A DNA stretch of 64,000 nt from Comamonadaceae bacterium UBA2121 (lineage in GTDB: Bacteria; Pseudomonadota; Gammaproteobacteria; Burkholderiales; Burkholderiaceae_C), in NCBI GenBank assembly GCA_002331385.1, contig DCYB01000013.1, forward strand, positions 310,001-374,000. The letters are read 5' to 3'. Shown piece by piece: positions 21,035-31,200 of this stretch. Position 1 is the first letter of the stretch, and the number at the start of each line of letters is the position of its first letter. The position numbers were made by a program, and so were the translations under genes. The notes beneath the pieces were generated by a model. It was not told the DNA's origin and made no database searches. It was given only the letters and a program-made list of their open reading frames with translations.

Positions 21035-22534
21035 ATGAAATCCAAAGAACGCCTTAGTCAGGTTCAGGTCACCCATCTTGAGGGAGATGAATTCTCGTCA
21101 TTGCTCAGCCGGGAATTCAAGCCCAAGACGGATCAGGCCCAACAAGCGGTCGTCAATGCAGTCAAGACATTGGCAGAGCAAGCGCTTGAAAATGCGCACG
21201 TCATTTCTGCAGACGCGTACCGGACGGTAGAAGGCATCGTCGGCGAAATCGACCGAAAGCTGTCCGAGCAGATCAATCTGATCATTCACCATCAGGATTT
21301 TCAGCAGTTGGAAGGTACTTGGCGAGGGTTGCATTACCTCATCAACAACACGGAAACCGATGAGACGCTGAAGATTCAGATTTTCAACATCAGCAAAAAG
21401 GAATTGGGTCGCAATCTGCAGCGGCACAAGGGCGTGCTTTGGGATCAAAGTCCTATCTTCAAGAAAGTATATGAAGCGGAATATGGGCAATTTGGCGGAG
21501 AGCCCTTCGGCTGCCTGATCGGCGACTACCACTTTGACCATAATCCGCAAGACGTGGCATTGCTGGGACAAATGGCAAAAATCGCCTCTGCGGCCCACTG
21601 CCCTTTTATCGCGGGTGCTGACTCCAGTCTCATGCAGATGGAGTCGTGGCAAGAGCTGGCCAATCCGCGCGATCTGACGAAGATTTTCGGCAACACGGAA
21701 TATATCAGCTGGCGTTCGTTGCGCGACTCTGACGACTCTCGCTACATTGGCCTGACCATGCCGCGCTTTCTCTCGCGTCTGCCCTATAGCACGAAGGAAA
21801 ACCCCGTCGACGGATTTGATTTCGAAGAAGACACGGCGAGTGCACGGCACAACCATTTTTGCTGGTCGAATTCCGCCTATGCGATGGCGGTCAATATCAA
21901 CCGCTCGTTTAAATATTATGGCTGGTGCACCTCGATCAGAGGCGTCGAATCAGGCGGCATTGTGGAAGATTTGCCCGTGCACGTCTTCCCCAGCGATGAC
22001 GGTGGGGTCGATATCAAATGCCCGACGGAAATCGCCATCAGTGATCGGCGTGAAGCCGAACTGGCCAAAAACGGCCTCATGCCCCTTATCTATCGCAAAA
22101 ACAGCGACGTGGCGGCATTTATCGGAGCGCAGTCTCTGCAAAAACCGACCGAATATCACGATGCGGATGCCACGGCCAACGCCAACCTGTCGGCGCGCCT
22201 GCCCTATCTGTTTGCGTGCTGTCGTTTTGCGCATTACCTCAAGTGCATCGTGCGCGACAAGATTGGCTCTTTCAAGGAGCGCGACGATGTACAGCTTTGG
22301 TTGAACAACTGGATCATGAATTACGTCGATGGCGATCCAGCCAATTCCTCCGAAGCAGTCAAGGCGATGAAACCGCTGGCAGCAGCTGAAGTGGTGGTGG
22401 AGGAGATTGAAGAAAACCCGGGCTACTACTCGGCGAAGTTCTTTCTCCGCCCTCACTACCAGCTCGAAGGTTTGACGGTTTCCTTGCGTCTCGTGTCCAA
22501 GTTGCCTTCCGTAAAGCAGGCAGCAACGCAATGA
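21035..22534 (+). CDS. tssC: Type VI secretion sheath subunit TssC (VipB)
   Basis: A 499-residue large sheath protein. Diagnostic segments include FQQLEGTWRGLHYLINNTETDE, PFGCLIGDYHFDHNPQDVALL, FIAGADSSLMQM, and the C-terminal FFLRPHYQLEGLTVSLRLVSKLP. It partners TssB to form the contractile sheath that is later disassembled by ClpV. It follows tssB by 53 bases, and its length matches the family. Nothing unusual was seen. Confidence 0.97.
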   Translation: MKSKERLSQVQVTHLEGDEFSSLLSREFKPKTDQAQQAVVNAVKTLAEQALENAHVISADAYRTVEGIVGEIDRKLSEQINLIIHHQDFQQLEGTWRGLHYLINNTETDETLKIQIFNISKKELGRNLQRHKGVLWDQSPIFKKVYEAEYGQFGGEPFGCLIGDYHFDHNPQDVALLGQMAKIASAAHCPFIAGADSSLMQMESWQELANPRDLTKIFGNTEYISWRSLRDSDDSRYIGLTMPRFLSRLPYSTKENPVDGFDFEEDTASARHNHFCWSNSAYAMAVNINRSFKYYGWCTSIRGVESGGIVEDLPVHVFPSDDGGVDIKCPTEIAISDRREAELAKNGLMPLIYRKNSDVAAFIGAQSLQKPTEYHDADATANANLSARLPYLFACCRFAHYLKCIVRDKIGSFKERDDVQLWLNNWIMNYVDGDPANSSEAVKAMKPLAAAEVVVEEIEENPGYYSAKFFLRPHYQLEGLTVSLRLVSKLPSVKQAATQ

Positions 22535-22594
22535 TGGACTGGCTGATCGATCAAAGCGTGGACTTCTACTCCAGCTTTTGAAAAGGAAAACAAA

Positions 22595-23128
22595 ATGGCA
22601 GTAAGTCGTCTGAACGATCCCGTTGCCAATGTGGCGCCAGAGCAGCGCGTTGGCGGTGTGGTTGACATCTATTGCAAGATCGCAGGCGTGGAGGGAGAGT
22701 CTCAGGACGCCAGACACACCGGATGGATTCACGTCGAGTCCATCGCTGGCGGTGTTGCCAACGCGGGCGCATTTGCGTACGGCGGTGGCGGCGGCTCCGG
22801 CAAGGCGCAATGGCAGGACATCACCATCCGCGGCCGCTTCGACAAGTGTTTTGCGACACTGATGAAGAAGTGCGCATCCGGCGAGCACATTCCCAGCGTG
22901 GAGATCTCGGCCTGTAAGGCAGGAGGCGAACAGCAGGAATTCCTGAACATCAAGATGGAAAACGTGCTGATCTCCTCCCTGAACCTGTCGGGCGCCGAGT
23001 CCACGGAGCCCATGTATGACTGCGGCTTCAACTTCCAGAAGATCAAGGTGGAAGGCAAGTCCCAGAGCAACACCGGCACCATGAGCGGCGCCGTTGTGGC
23101 GGAGTGGGACGTGAAGCTCAACAAGTAA
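22595..23128 (+). CDS. hcp: Hcp inner tube protein (TssD)
   Basis: A 177-residue Hcp1-type protein whose hexameric rings stack to form the expelled tube. VDIYCKIAGVEGESQD, HTGWIHVESI and the C-terminal AEWDVKLNK fit the family. A glycine-rich loop AYGGGGGSGKAQW is typical of the Hcp1 branch. It lies 60 bases after tssC. A strong terminator at 23220-23246 follows, which should let hcp be made in excess over the downstream baseplate genes. Confidence 0.96.
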   Translation: MAVSRLNDPVANVAPEQRVGGVVDIYCKIAGVEGESQDARHTGWIHVESIAGGVANAGAFAYGGGGGSGKAQWQDITIRGRFDKCFATLMKKCASGEHIPSVEISACKAGGEQQEFLNIKMENVLISSLNLSGAESTEPMYDCGFNFQKIKVEGKSQSNTGTMSGAVVAEWDVKLNK

Positions 23129-23219
23129 GGAGCCATCGGATCAGGCGCCGCCGGCAAGCGTGGTGCGTGTCACCCGCGGGGGAAAGTTGGCAGTTGCCTG
23201 ATCTCAGCTCCTGAATAGC

Positions 23220-23246
23220 GTCCGGGACCACCGTCCCGGACTTTTT
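23220..23246 (+). terminator. Terminator or attenuator after hcp
   Basis: GTCCGGGAC, loop CACC, GTCCCGGAC, then TTTTT: a perfect nine-base stem with a T-run. It lies 91 bases after the hcp stop and 29 before tagJ, inside what otherwise looks like one operon, so partial read-through or a separate tagJ promoter is likely. Confidence 0.85.
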
Positions 23247-23274
23247 CGACGCGAAACCTCAACTGAAAAACGCT

Positions 23275-24069
23275 ATGCCAGACAATATGCTGCAGGACGA
23301 GCTTCGTCAGGCTCGGGAGCAAGTGCGGCTCCAGCCTTCTGACGACAAGCTGCGCGTGCACCTTTTCCAACTGGAGTCACAGGCCGGTCGTTGGGGCAAG
23401 GCGCGGGAGCAGCTTCAGGTGGCTGCCGAACTGAATACGAATCATCAATTGCTTGCGCAGGCTTATGGCTTCACGCTGCAGGCAGAGGCGACACGCAGCG
23501 ACGTCTTCAAGGGCGAGCGCGTGCCGACCATTCTGGGGCCGCAGCGCGCGTGGCTGGACTATCTGTTGCGTGGATTGAAGGAGGCCAGTCAAGGGCACTC
23601 ATTGGCCGCAACGGAGTTGCGTGCGCAGGCATTCGACATGGCACCCGCCATTGCCGGACACCTGGATGGGACGCCCTTCGAATGGATCGCCGATGCCGAT
23701 TCGCGACTGGGTCCGGTGCTGGAGGTCTACAGCCAGGGCGATTATTGCTGGCTCCCCTTCGAGTCCATCGTCGAGATGAAGGTGGAAGCGCCTGTTGATT
23801 TGCGCGACCTGGTATGGCTGCCCGCGCAACTCAAGCTGGAGGGCGAAGGCTATCGCGCCGTCATGGTGCCCGTCCGCTATCCGCTTTGCGCCGAACATAC
23901 CCTCAAGGAACACCTCCAGTCACGCTTGTCCAGTTGGACGGCCTGCTCCGATGACGATTGGATAGGGCATGGAGTGCGTGTGCTCACGACCGATGTGAAG
24001 GAAGTCTCGATTCTGGACGTTCGCCATATTCGCCTGGATCACAAGCGTACCGCTGAAGAGAACCTGTAG
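23275..24069 (+). CDS. tagJ: Type VI accessory protein TagJ (ImpE/SciE family)
   Basis: A 264-residue ImpE-family protein. The N-terminal half is helical and TPR-like (LRQAREQVRLQPSDDKLRVHLFQL and the GRWGKAREQL repeat). The C-terminal half contains GPVLEVYSQGDYCWLPFESI and RDLVWLPAQL, characteristic of the family. TagJ proteins bind the TssB sheath subunit and modulate ClpV-driven disassembly; they are present only in some type VI systems. It lies between the hcp terminator and tssE (5-base gap). Confidence 0.9.
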   Translation: MPDNMLQDELRQAREQVRLQPSDDKLRVHLFQLESQAGRWGKAREQLQVAAELNTNHQLLAQAYGFTLQAEATRSDVFKGERVPTILGPQRAWLDYLLRGLKEASQGHSLAATELRAQAFDMAPAIAGHLDGTPFEWIADADSRLGPVLEVYSQGDYCWLPFESIVEMKVEAPVDLRDLVWLPAQLKLEGEGYRAVMVPVRYPLCAEHTLKEHLQSRLSSWTACSDDDWIGHGVRVLTTDVKEVSILDVRHIRLDHKRTAEENL

Positions 24070-24074
24070 ATTGC

Positions 24075-24611
24075 ATGGCAGAAGTGACTAGCGCAGATGG
24101 TCTGCAAGCGCTGCGTGCAGACAGATTGTTGCCGACCCTCATGGACAGGTTGATGGACCATGCGCCTCAGCGCAAGCGGGATACGGCGGCGGAGCTCTCC
24201 ATCACGCGCAAGCAATTGCGCCAGATCGTGCTGCGCGATCTCTCGTGGCTGCTCAATGCCACCAATGCGGAAGGCGAGTTGCCTCTGGAAGGCTTTCACC
24301 ACGCACGCGCGTCCGGGCTGAACTTCGGCTTGCCTGCGTTTTCGGGCAAGCGCGTTTCCAACGTGAAGCTGAGCGATCTGGAGCAGGCCATCCGGCGCGC
24401 CATCGTGCAGTTTGAACCACGTATCATGGTGCAGACGCTGCAAGTGCAGGCCAGCGTGGCCTCCAGAACCGATGCGGTTCACAACGTGGTGATTTTCGAG
24501 ATCCGGGGCCACATCTGGTCCCAGCCCTACCCTGTCGAAATGCTGCTCAAATCCAGCATCGATCTGGAAACCGGCATGGTATCCCTGCTGGATCAACTGG
24601 GAGATCATTGA
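24075..24611 (+). CDS. tssE: Type VI baseplate protein TssE (gp25-like)
   Basis: A 178-residue gp25/lysozyme-like baseplate wedge protein without enzymatic activity. RADRLLPTLMDRLMDH, RKQLRQIVLRDLSWLLNATN, VSNVKLSDLEQAIRRAIVQFEPRI and the ending WSQPYPVEMLLKSSIDLETG fit the family. It nucleates sheath assembly with TssF, TssG and TssK. Its stop TGA overlaps the tssF ATG by one base. Confidence 0.95.
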   Translation: MAEVTSADGLQALRADRLLPTLMDRLMDHAPQRKRDTAAELSITRKQLRQIVLRDLSWLLNATNAEGELPLEGFHHARASGLNFGLPAFSGKRVSNVKLSDLEQAIRRAIVQFEPRIMVQTLQVQASVASRTDAVHNVVIFEIRGHIWSQPYPVEMLLKSSIDLETGMVSLLDQLGDH

Positions 24612-26479
24612 TGGATCCCCGCCTGCTGGACTACTACAACCGCGAACTGGCTTTCGTCCGTGAGATGGGCCAGGAATTCGCACAGGAACACCCCAAAATC
24701 GCCAGCCGCCTGGGCATGAGCGGGACCGAAGTGGCCGATCCGTATGTCGAGCGCCTGCTGGAAGGATTCGCCCTGCTCTCCGGCCGCATCCAGCTCAAGA
24801 TGGATGCAGAGTTTCCGCGCTTCTCCGAGCGCTTGCTGGAACTGGTCTACCCGCACTATCTCGCACCCACACCGTCCATGGGGATCGTCAAGTTTCACCC
24901 TAGTGAAAACGATGGCGGTATGTCGGAGCCGTTCACGCTGCCCCGGCATTCCTTGTTGCGTGCGCCCATTTCCAGAGGCCAGGTCACGGCGTGCCAGTTC
25001 CGCACGGCACACGCGGTGGAACTGCAACCTATTCGCCTGAGCCAGGCCGCGATTGAGGGGCCATCGGGCAACGAGCGGATACCGCAGTCCCCGGCAAAAT
25101 CCATGGGCCGCTTGCGTCTGGAGCTTGAAAGCCATTGCCAACGCAAGTTCAGCCAGATCGACATGGACCAACTGCCGATCTACATCGGTGGCCCGTTCAA
25201 CCGCGCGCTCCAATTGCTCGAACTGATTTGCGGCAGACGCATTGGGGTGACCGTCCACTGGTCACACAATAGCCAGGAGCACAGTGTCCATCTCCCCGCA
25301 AGCGCCGTCGAGGGAATGGGGTTTGATCCGGATGAAGCGCTGATTCCTTACGAAGAACACAGTTTCAGCGGCTATCGCTTGCTGCACGAGTACTTCGCTT
25401 GCCCGGATAGGTATCGCTTTTTTCGCCTTTGCGGGCTGCGCTCCGTGCTCCAGCGCGTGGAGACGAATCGCCTCCAGATCACCATTCACTTCGACCGCGA
25501 GTGCCCGGAGCTGGAAAAAGTGGTGTCACTGGATCACTTCCATCTGTTCTGCACGCCCGTCATCAACCTGTTTCGTAAGCGCGGAGACCGTGTGGTGGTA
25601 TCTCTGGCCAACTTCGAGCACCATCTGCTTGGCGACCGCACGCGCCCGTTGGACTATGAGATCTATTCGGTCGCATCCATCCAGGGTTATGCGGCAGACA
25701 ACTCTGCCGTGCAGTCGTTCTGGCCAATCTACGAAACCCGGGGAACACCGCATCAGCCGCACGGAGAATCCTATTTTTCCGTCCGGCGCGAGCCACGCAA
25801 GCTGTCGTATGCCGCATTGCACCATGGTCCGCGCACCGGCTATATCGGCAGTGAGATCTATACGCAGATCGTGGATCGACAACACGCGCCACATGCGTCC
25901 CAACTCGTTCGCATCGCACCCGACATGCTGTGCTCCAACCGGGATTTGCCCATGCTCATTCCGGACAGCGCGAAACGGGAATTCCAGCTAGCCGTCTCGG
26001 CGCCAGTGGAATGCGTGGAGCTGATCTCACAACTCACGCGCCCCAGCCCCGCCATCGCTGAACGCAAAAGTACTTGGCGACTGATCAGCCATTTGCAGCT
26101 TAATTTCCATACCCTGACCGACAGTTCGCCCAGCGCGGGGGCGAGTGCCATGCGCGAGTTGCTGGCGCTGTATGCGGGCCTCAGCCAGGGTGCGGCGACA
26201 GAGCACGTAGAGGCTGTCACATCGATGTGCGTGGCTCCGGTCCACGTGCGTGTACCTCAACCCGGCCCGATCGTGTACGGGCGCGGTGTGGACATCGGTT
26301 TGCAGGTCGAGCGCAGTAAATTTGCTGGTGCCAGCCCCTGGCTGTTCGGCGCGGTGCTGGAACAGTTCTTCGCCCGCCACACCGGAATCAATTGCGCGAC
26401 ACGTCTGGCCATGCGTACGCTGGAGCACGGCGACTTCGCTCAGTGGCCGGTGCGCATGGGCAAACGCCCGCAGGCCTGA
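24611..26479 (+). CDS. tssF: Type VI baseplate protein TssF
   Basis: A 622-residue TssF (VasA/ImpG) wedge protein. The N-terminus MDPRLLDYYNRELAFVREMG and the segment EEVADP-like VADPYVERLLEGFALLSGRIQLKMDAEFPRFSERLLELVYPHYLAP are hallmark features. The ATG at 24611 overlaps the last base of the tssE stop; a TTG one codon earlier is not needed. With TssG and TssE it forms the wedges of the baseplate. It is followed by tssG after 9 bases. Length is normal. Confidence 0.96.
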   Translation: MDPRLLDYYNRELAFVREMGQEFAQEHPKIASRLGMSGTEVADPYVERLLEGFALLSGRIQLKMDAEFPRFSERLLELVYPHYLAPTPSMGIVKFHPSENDGGMSEPFTLPRHSLLRAPISRGQVTACQFRTAHAVELQPIRLSQAAIEGPSGNERIPQSPAKSMGRLRLELESHCQRKFSQIDMDQLPIYIGGPFNRALQLLELICGRRIGVTVHWSHNSQEHSVHLPASAVEGMGFDPDEALIPYEEHSFSGYRLLHEYFACPDRYRFFRLCGLRSVLQRVETNRLQITIHFDRECPELEKVVSLDHFHLFCTPVINLFRKRGDRVVVSLANFEHHLLGDRTRPLDYEIYSVASIQGYAADNSAVQSFWPIYETRGTPHQPHGESYFSVRREPRKLSYAALHHGPRTGYIGSEIYTQIVDRQHAPHASQLVRIAPDMLCSNRDLPMLIPDSAKREFQLAVSAPVECVELISQLTRPSPAIAERKSTWRLISHLQLNFHTLTDSSPSAGASAMRELLALYAGLSQGAATEHVEAVTSMCVAPVHVRVPQPGPIVYGRGVDIGLQVERSKFAGASPWLFGAVLEQFFARHTGINCATRLAMRTLEHGDFAQWPVRMGKRPQA

Positions 26480-26488
26480 AGGGTGTCC

Positions 26489-27553
26489 ATGTCTGAATCC
26501 CACTCCAGCACCGCGCTTTCGCAATGGCAGCCCCCGGGCTATGTGCTGAGTGACCCGGGCGCCCCGTCCAGCGTCGAGGCGCTGGACCTGTTCGCCCTGC
26601 TGCGTCAGATCGACGCCCGCAATCCATCGGAGCGACTCGGGCGCTCCCACACGGCGCGCGAAGACACCGTGCGACTGGGGCAACAGCCTTCCACACTGTT
26701 TGCGCCCTCCACGCTCTACAGCCTGGAGTCGGACACGGTCAGCCGGCGCACGCGCATCAAGATTCTGAGTTTCGGCGTTTTCGGGCCCAACGGCGGGCTG
26801 CCCCTGCATATGACCGAGCACCTGCGCGAGCGCCAGCACCATCACGGTGATCGCGCGCCGGTTGATTTCGTCAATCTGTTTCAACACCGGTTCATCAGTC
26901 TTTTTTATCGTGCCTGGGCCGATGCACAGTCCGTTGTCCAACTCGACCGACCGGGGCTCGGGAGCTTCAGCTTTTACGCCGGGTCGCTGATCGGCATGGG
27001 ACTGGATGCGAGTTGGAATCGCGATACCGTGGATGACAGCGCCAAGCTGCGCGCGGCGGGCCATCTGGTTCGGCAGACGCGCAATCCGGAAGGTCTCCAA
27101 AGGCTGATCAGCCACTTTTTCGGCGTGCCCTGCCGCCTCATGGAGTTCATCCGCAGCTTCATTCTCATCAGCCCACAAGACCAGACTCGCCTGAGTCTGA
27201 CGGGGCAGCACAATCGACTGGGGGTGAATGCCATCGCCGGTAGCCAAGTTCCCGATGTCCAGTCCCGCTTCCGCCTGCTTTTGGGAGCGCTCACGCTGCG
27301 CCAGTTCGAATGCTTTCTTCCTCCCGCACGTGGCAATCGCCAGTTGCGGGACTGGGTGCGCAATTACATCGGCATCGAGATGGATTGGGATGTGCAGCTC
27401 TTGCTCCGGGCCGAGGAAGTGCCGCCCTGTCATCTGGGCGCGAGCACGCAATTGGGCTGGACCACCTGGCTGGGGCAACGTAGCCACAGCGAGCCCGCGA
27501 ACGAGTTGCGCCTGAACCCGGAGCGAGACGCCGAACGCTTCTCCCGCGGGTAA
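26489..27553 (+). CDS. tssG: Type VI baseplate protein TssG
   Basis: A 354-residue TssG (VasB/ImpH) protein. The segments FALLRQIDARNP, IKILSFGVFGPNGGLPLHMTEHLRER, DFVNLFQHRFISLFYRAW and FFGVPCRLMEF are typical of the family. The start at 26489 (MSESHSS) has GGGTG upstream; a GTG two codons earlier is also in frame. It is the last gene of the plus-strand operon from tssB. It converges on an unknown gene at 27681-28178, with 127 bases between them and no visible terminator. Confidence 0.95.
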   Translation: MSESHSSTALSQWQPPGYVLSDPGAPSSVEALDLFALLRQIDARNPSERLGRSHTAREDTVRLGQQPSTLFAPSTLYSLESDTVSRRTRIKILSFGVFGPNGGLPLHMTEHLRERQHHHGDRAPVDFVNLFQHRFISLFYRAWADAQSVVQLDRPGLGSFSFYAGSLIGMGLDASWNRDTVDDSAKLRAAGHLVRQTRNPEGLQRLISHFFGVPCRLMEFIRSFILISPQDQTRLSLTGQHNRLGVNAIAGSQVPDVQSRFRLLLGALTLRQFECFLPPARGNRQLRDWVRNYIGIEMDWDVQLLLRAEEVPPCHLGASTQLGWTTWLGQRSHSEPANELRLNPERDAERFSRG

Positions 27554-27680
27554 TCCTCCTGTCGTTAGCCCGTTCAAGGGCTGGCCGGTGTGCGGCATGA
27601 CTCAAGCGCGACTCGCCCCTTTTCGCGCCCTCGCCCCTGCAGGCGGTGCCTTTGACCGCACCGCCCTCTCGCGTCCGGAC

Positions 27681-28178
27681 TCAGGCCGCCAGTTCCTCGT
27701 GATCTGCCAGGTCCACCCATTCGTCCATGCGGGTAACCGTCAGGCTCTTCATGCCCTTTCCACCCGCATTGAACATGGCCACCATGGACCACTTGGTCTC
27801 ATCATCGCCGTCCGTCATGAAGCACGCGACTTCTGGCGTGACCATGGTTTCCGTCTTCTGGCGTGCGAGCAAGTCGGTCACCGCCTGCGATTGCAACGCA
27901 TCGCAGTCTTGCCCCTGTAGCCAGCGGGATTCCCAGCTTTTGTTCTCCAAGTGAATGCTTTGCAGCCCCCATTGGGGAGGAACATGGGACGCTTCATCGC
28001 CCGGTATGTAATGCATGATCAGCGTCAAGCCCACATCGTCGAATGCGACGGGATAGGGACGATCTACGGGCCGCCGCACTTCTGAAATATCCTGACCATG
28101 CTGCTCCAATGCCTTGCACAGAGCGGTCTGTTGGCCGCGTTTTCCCAATGACTTCAAAACCAGATCCAGCAATTGCAT
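27681..28178 (-). CDS. Protein of unknown function in the type VI locus
   Basis: A 165-residue protein that I do not recognise. It has no signal peptide or membrane segment. The N-terminal helix MQLLDLVLKSLGKRGQQTAL is followed by a mixed alpha/beta region with VGLTLIMHYIPGDE, QSIHLENKSWESRW and SMVAMFNAGGKGMKSLTV. A strong ribosome site (GGGAGGAG) precedes the start, so expression is likely. It starts 67 bases after the tssM stop on the same strand and is the last gene of the tssK-tssL-tssM direction. Possible roles are assembly accessory, effector chaperone or regulator; the sequence favours none. Confidence 0.75.
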   Translation of the reverse strand: MQLLDLVLKSLGKRGQQTALCKALEQHGQDISEVRRPVDRPYPVAFDDVGLTLIMHYIPGDEASHVPPQWGLQSIHLENKSWESRWLQGQDCDALQSQAVTDLLARQKTETMVTPEVACFMTDGDDETKWSMVAMFNAGGKGMKSLTVTRMDEWVDLADHEELAA

Positions 28179-28245
28179 AACTCCTCCCTGTTATTCGGAC
28201 AAAAATGTGGCGCAAGGCGTTTTGCCGCAGTCCCCGCCTCGCGCA

Positions 28246-31200
28246 CTAGAACGATCCTGGACACTGAAACGTTTGCAGATGCGACAGTCGGAATGGGTTC
28301 TGGACGCTGCTCGTCGTGACCTCGAACATCACGCGCCGGCCATTTACCGACGCGGTGGCCGTGAAGGTCTCCGGCTTGGTGGCGCCGGCAATCACCAGCT
28401 TGTCAAACAAGCGATGGAGCGCCCAGGCGCCGTCGGTCTTGATGGCGCTTTGCCCGCCCGACTTGTCAAACACCTGCAGCAATACCTCTTGTCGGCCGCG
28501 CGGACCGGGCCATACCAACGCCTGGTTGATCTGCGGGCCATGGGCGTAGCGCAAGATGGTGCCGTCCACGTCCAGCGCCATGTTGATGATGGACGGGTCC
28601 ATTTCCAGCACGCGCATTTCCAGACGCAGTTTGGGCACGGACTCGCCGTGGCCAAAGAACACGTTCCTGATGACGCTCGCCTTCTGGAACGCGACCAGCG
28701 ATGTGCCGCTGCCCGAATGGCTGCCATCGATGTTCTTCTTGAACGTCCACGTGGTGGTGTCCACGGAGCCCGCCAGATTGCGGGTGAAGAAGTCATCCAT
28801 GGTTCCACCGGGGCCGAACAGGCGGGCAAAATCTTGCGGGGTCACATCCGAGGTGGAATTGCGGTTCAGCGGATAGCGCCCCTGCACCGCGCGGCGACAG
28901 AAGTCGCCAACGGTCGCGTTGAGGTTGGCGCCAATCTGACCACGCACCAAGGTGCTGGTCTGCTGACTGCTCTGCGCGGCGATCGTTCCGAGCATCTGGC
29001 CCAGCGGTGCTGGCAGGCGCGTGGCTTCCGACTTGAGCCGGATCGCCGCGTCTGCGGGCGGTGGCGCCATGCCCGAGCGGACAGCCGCATCCGTTGCGAC
29101 CAACGTGGAATAGTATTCATCGAGCGTCTTCATGACCGCATCGATCGGAAAACTGCCTTGCGACGGACTTGCCGGATGCCCGACCAGTCTGCGCAGTGGC
29201 TCGAAGAAATCGTCCACGATGCGCTCGTCCCGGTTCATCCTTGCACTGCGGGCGAGCTCGACCGGCCCGATCACGCGCTCGATCTCATCGCGCGTATTCT
29301 TGATCCTGCTGGTCATGCGGTCCAAAGCGCTCTGCTGATTCTTCTCCAGTTCCCGCAACAGGGTCGTCTCGCGTACCACGGCGCGCAGGAACAGCGGGAA
29401 CGGAGAGTCCGGCGCGGTCAGCACGCTCAGGCGCTGCATGGACTGGTTCAATGAGCCGCTGGGAATCAGCTCAAAGTCCTGCATGAATTGCGCCCACGTC
29501 TGTTGGTACTCGCGCAGAAAGAGCATGCGCACTTCGCGCACCAGCTTGCCGCGCATGGCGTCAGCGAGCTGGCTGCGGGCATTTTTCCCGGGCAAGCCGA
29601 GCACCCAGCCTTCGTCCTCGCCCAGCTCGCTCACCACGCTGTTGACGGATTTATCAAACAAGGTCCAGTAACCCTGATAGGTGAAAAGACCCGGGATGCC
29701 GCGATTCAACGGTTGGCCGCTTTTGCGCACAAATACGTTGGCGGCCTGTGGTCCTGCCGCATCGAGCATGTTGAACTCGCCCAGCTCGTTGTTCATGAGA
29801 CGCCCCCGCAAGCGCTCATATGCGCGCTGGGCGGTGGAGAGACTGGACAGCCGTTCGCGCACGTTCTGGGTCAAGGCCGTGTTGCGCGGGTAAGGCGACG
29901 ACACGGGTTGCCCCGCCGCAAACAAGGCGTCGACGTGTGCGTCGGCGCGCTCCAGCGTCTCTGGATCGGCGTCTGGCAAGACAAAGCGCCGCAGGTCCGC
30001 GCCCACCCATTGGCGCAGGAATACGGCCTGATAGTGCTCGGGCTCGTACAGCATGAGGTAGCCCTTGAGCGCTTCATACAGATACTCAAGATCCTGCACC
30101 GGAGGGTGGCTCAGTTGGGACTCCATCCGGGAAGCCACCAAGGGTTGCAGCCCGTTGTCGAGCAGTCGTTGGTACGCGGCCTGAGCGGCCTCGTCCACAC
30201 GATAGCCCTGATACAGCCCCCAGCGGTTGGGCATCGGTGGTTCATGCACGCGAAACTCTGGCGTGTCTGGCACGTGGCGCGTGTCGTGCAACAAATCCAG
30301 CAACGTGCTCAAAGAGCCCACATTGTTGTCGTGCCGCTCGATCGCGCGAGCCACGATCTGTGCCTGCGCATCGGTGTAGCGCAGGTAGTCCAGATTGTTG
30401 CGGTAACTGATGAACCAGCCGGACAGCACCACACATAGTGCCAAGCCCGTCACGGAGTACCCAAGATACGTCAGCCGCCTTGAGCGCTTTTCCCACCGCC
30501 GGTCCCTGCCCGCCAGATGCGACTCCCCAAACATCAGTTTGACCAACAGGTCGTGCAGGAAATGCCCTTTGCTGGCCTGGCCGTTGGGCGCGGGCGCGTT
30601 CACCGGGCCGGCAGAGGCAAAGCGCTGCTGCAAGCTGCCCAGCACGCGGTCATACGCCTCGCTGCCCTGCGTGCCGGAGCAAAAGAAAAAGCCACGCAAC
30701 ACGGGTTGGCGCTCCAGTCGCGTGGGCGCGAACACCTTCTCCATCAAGTGGCGCACGCGCAAATGCAAGCCGCTGAACTGCTGCGGAAATGCATAGATGA
30801 AATTGCGTCTGCGTACCTCGCTTTCGCGTGCCAGGTGGGCGTCCTGCACGCTGAAAATGGATTGTTCGAGCGCGTGCCACTGTTGATCGAACATTTCCAG
30901 ATCGGGGCGATTGCTGCGCGCGGTGTCTGAATAAGGAAACGTGAAGCCCAGCACCTGCTCGCGCTGGCGGGGATTGAACTCGCGAAAGAATTCGCTGAAT
31001 CCGGCCAACTGGTCCATTTTGGTGATCCAGACGTAGACCGGAATCTCGATGGAGAACGTCGCCTGAACCTCCGACAGGCGCTCGCGCACGACCTGCAGGC
31101 GCTTTTCCAGTTCGGTGTCCGTCAAGGTCAGCAACTGCTCGACACTCAGCGTGAGTACGACACCATTCACCGGCTGGCGCGGACGATGCTTCTTGAGCAG

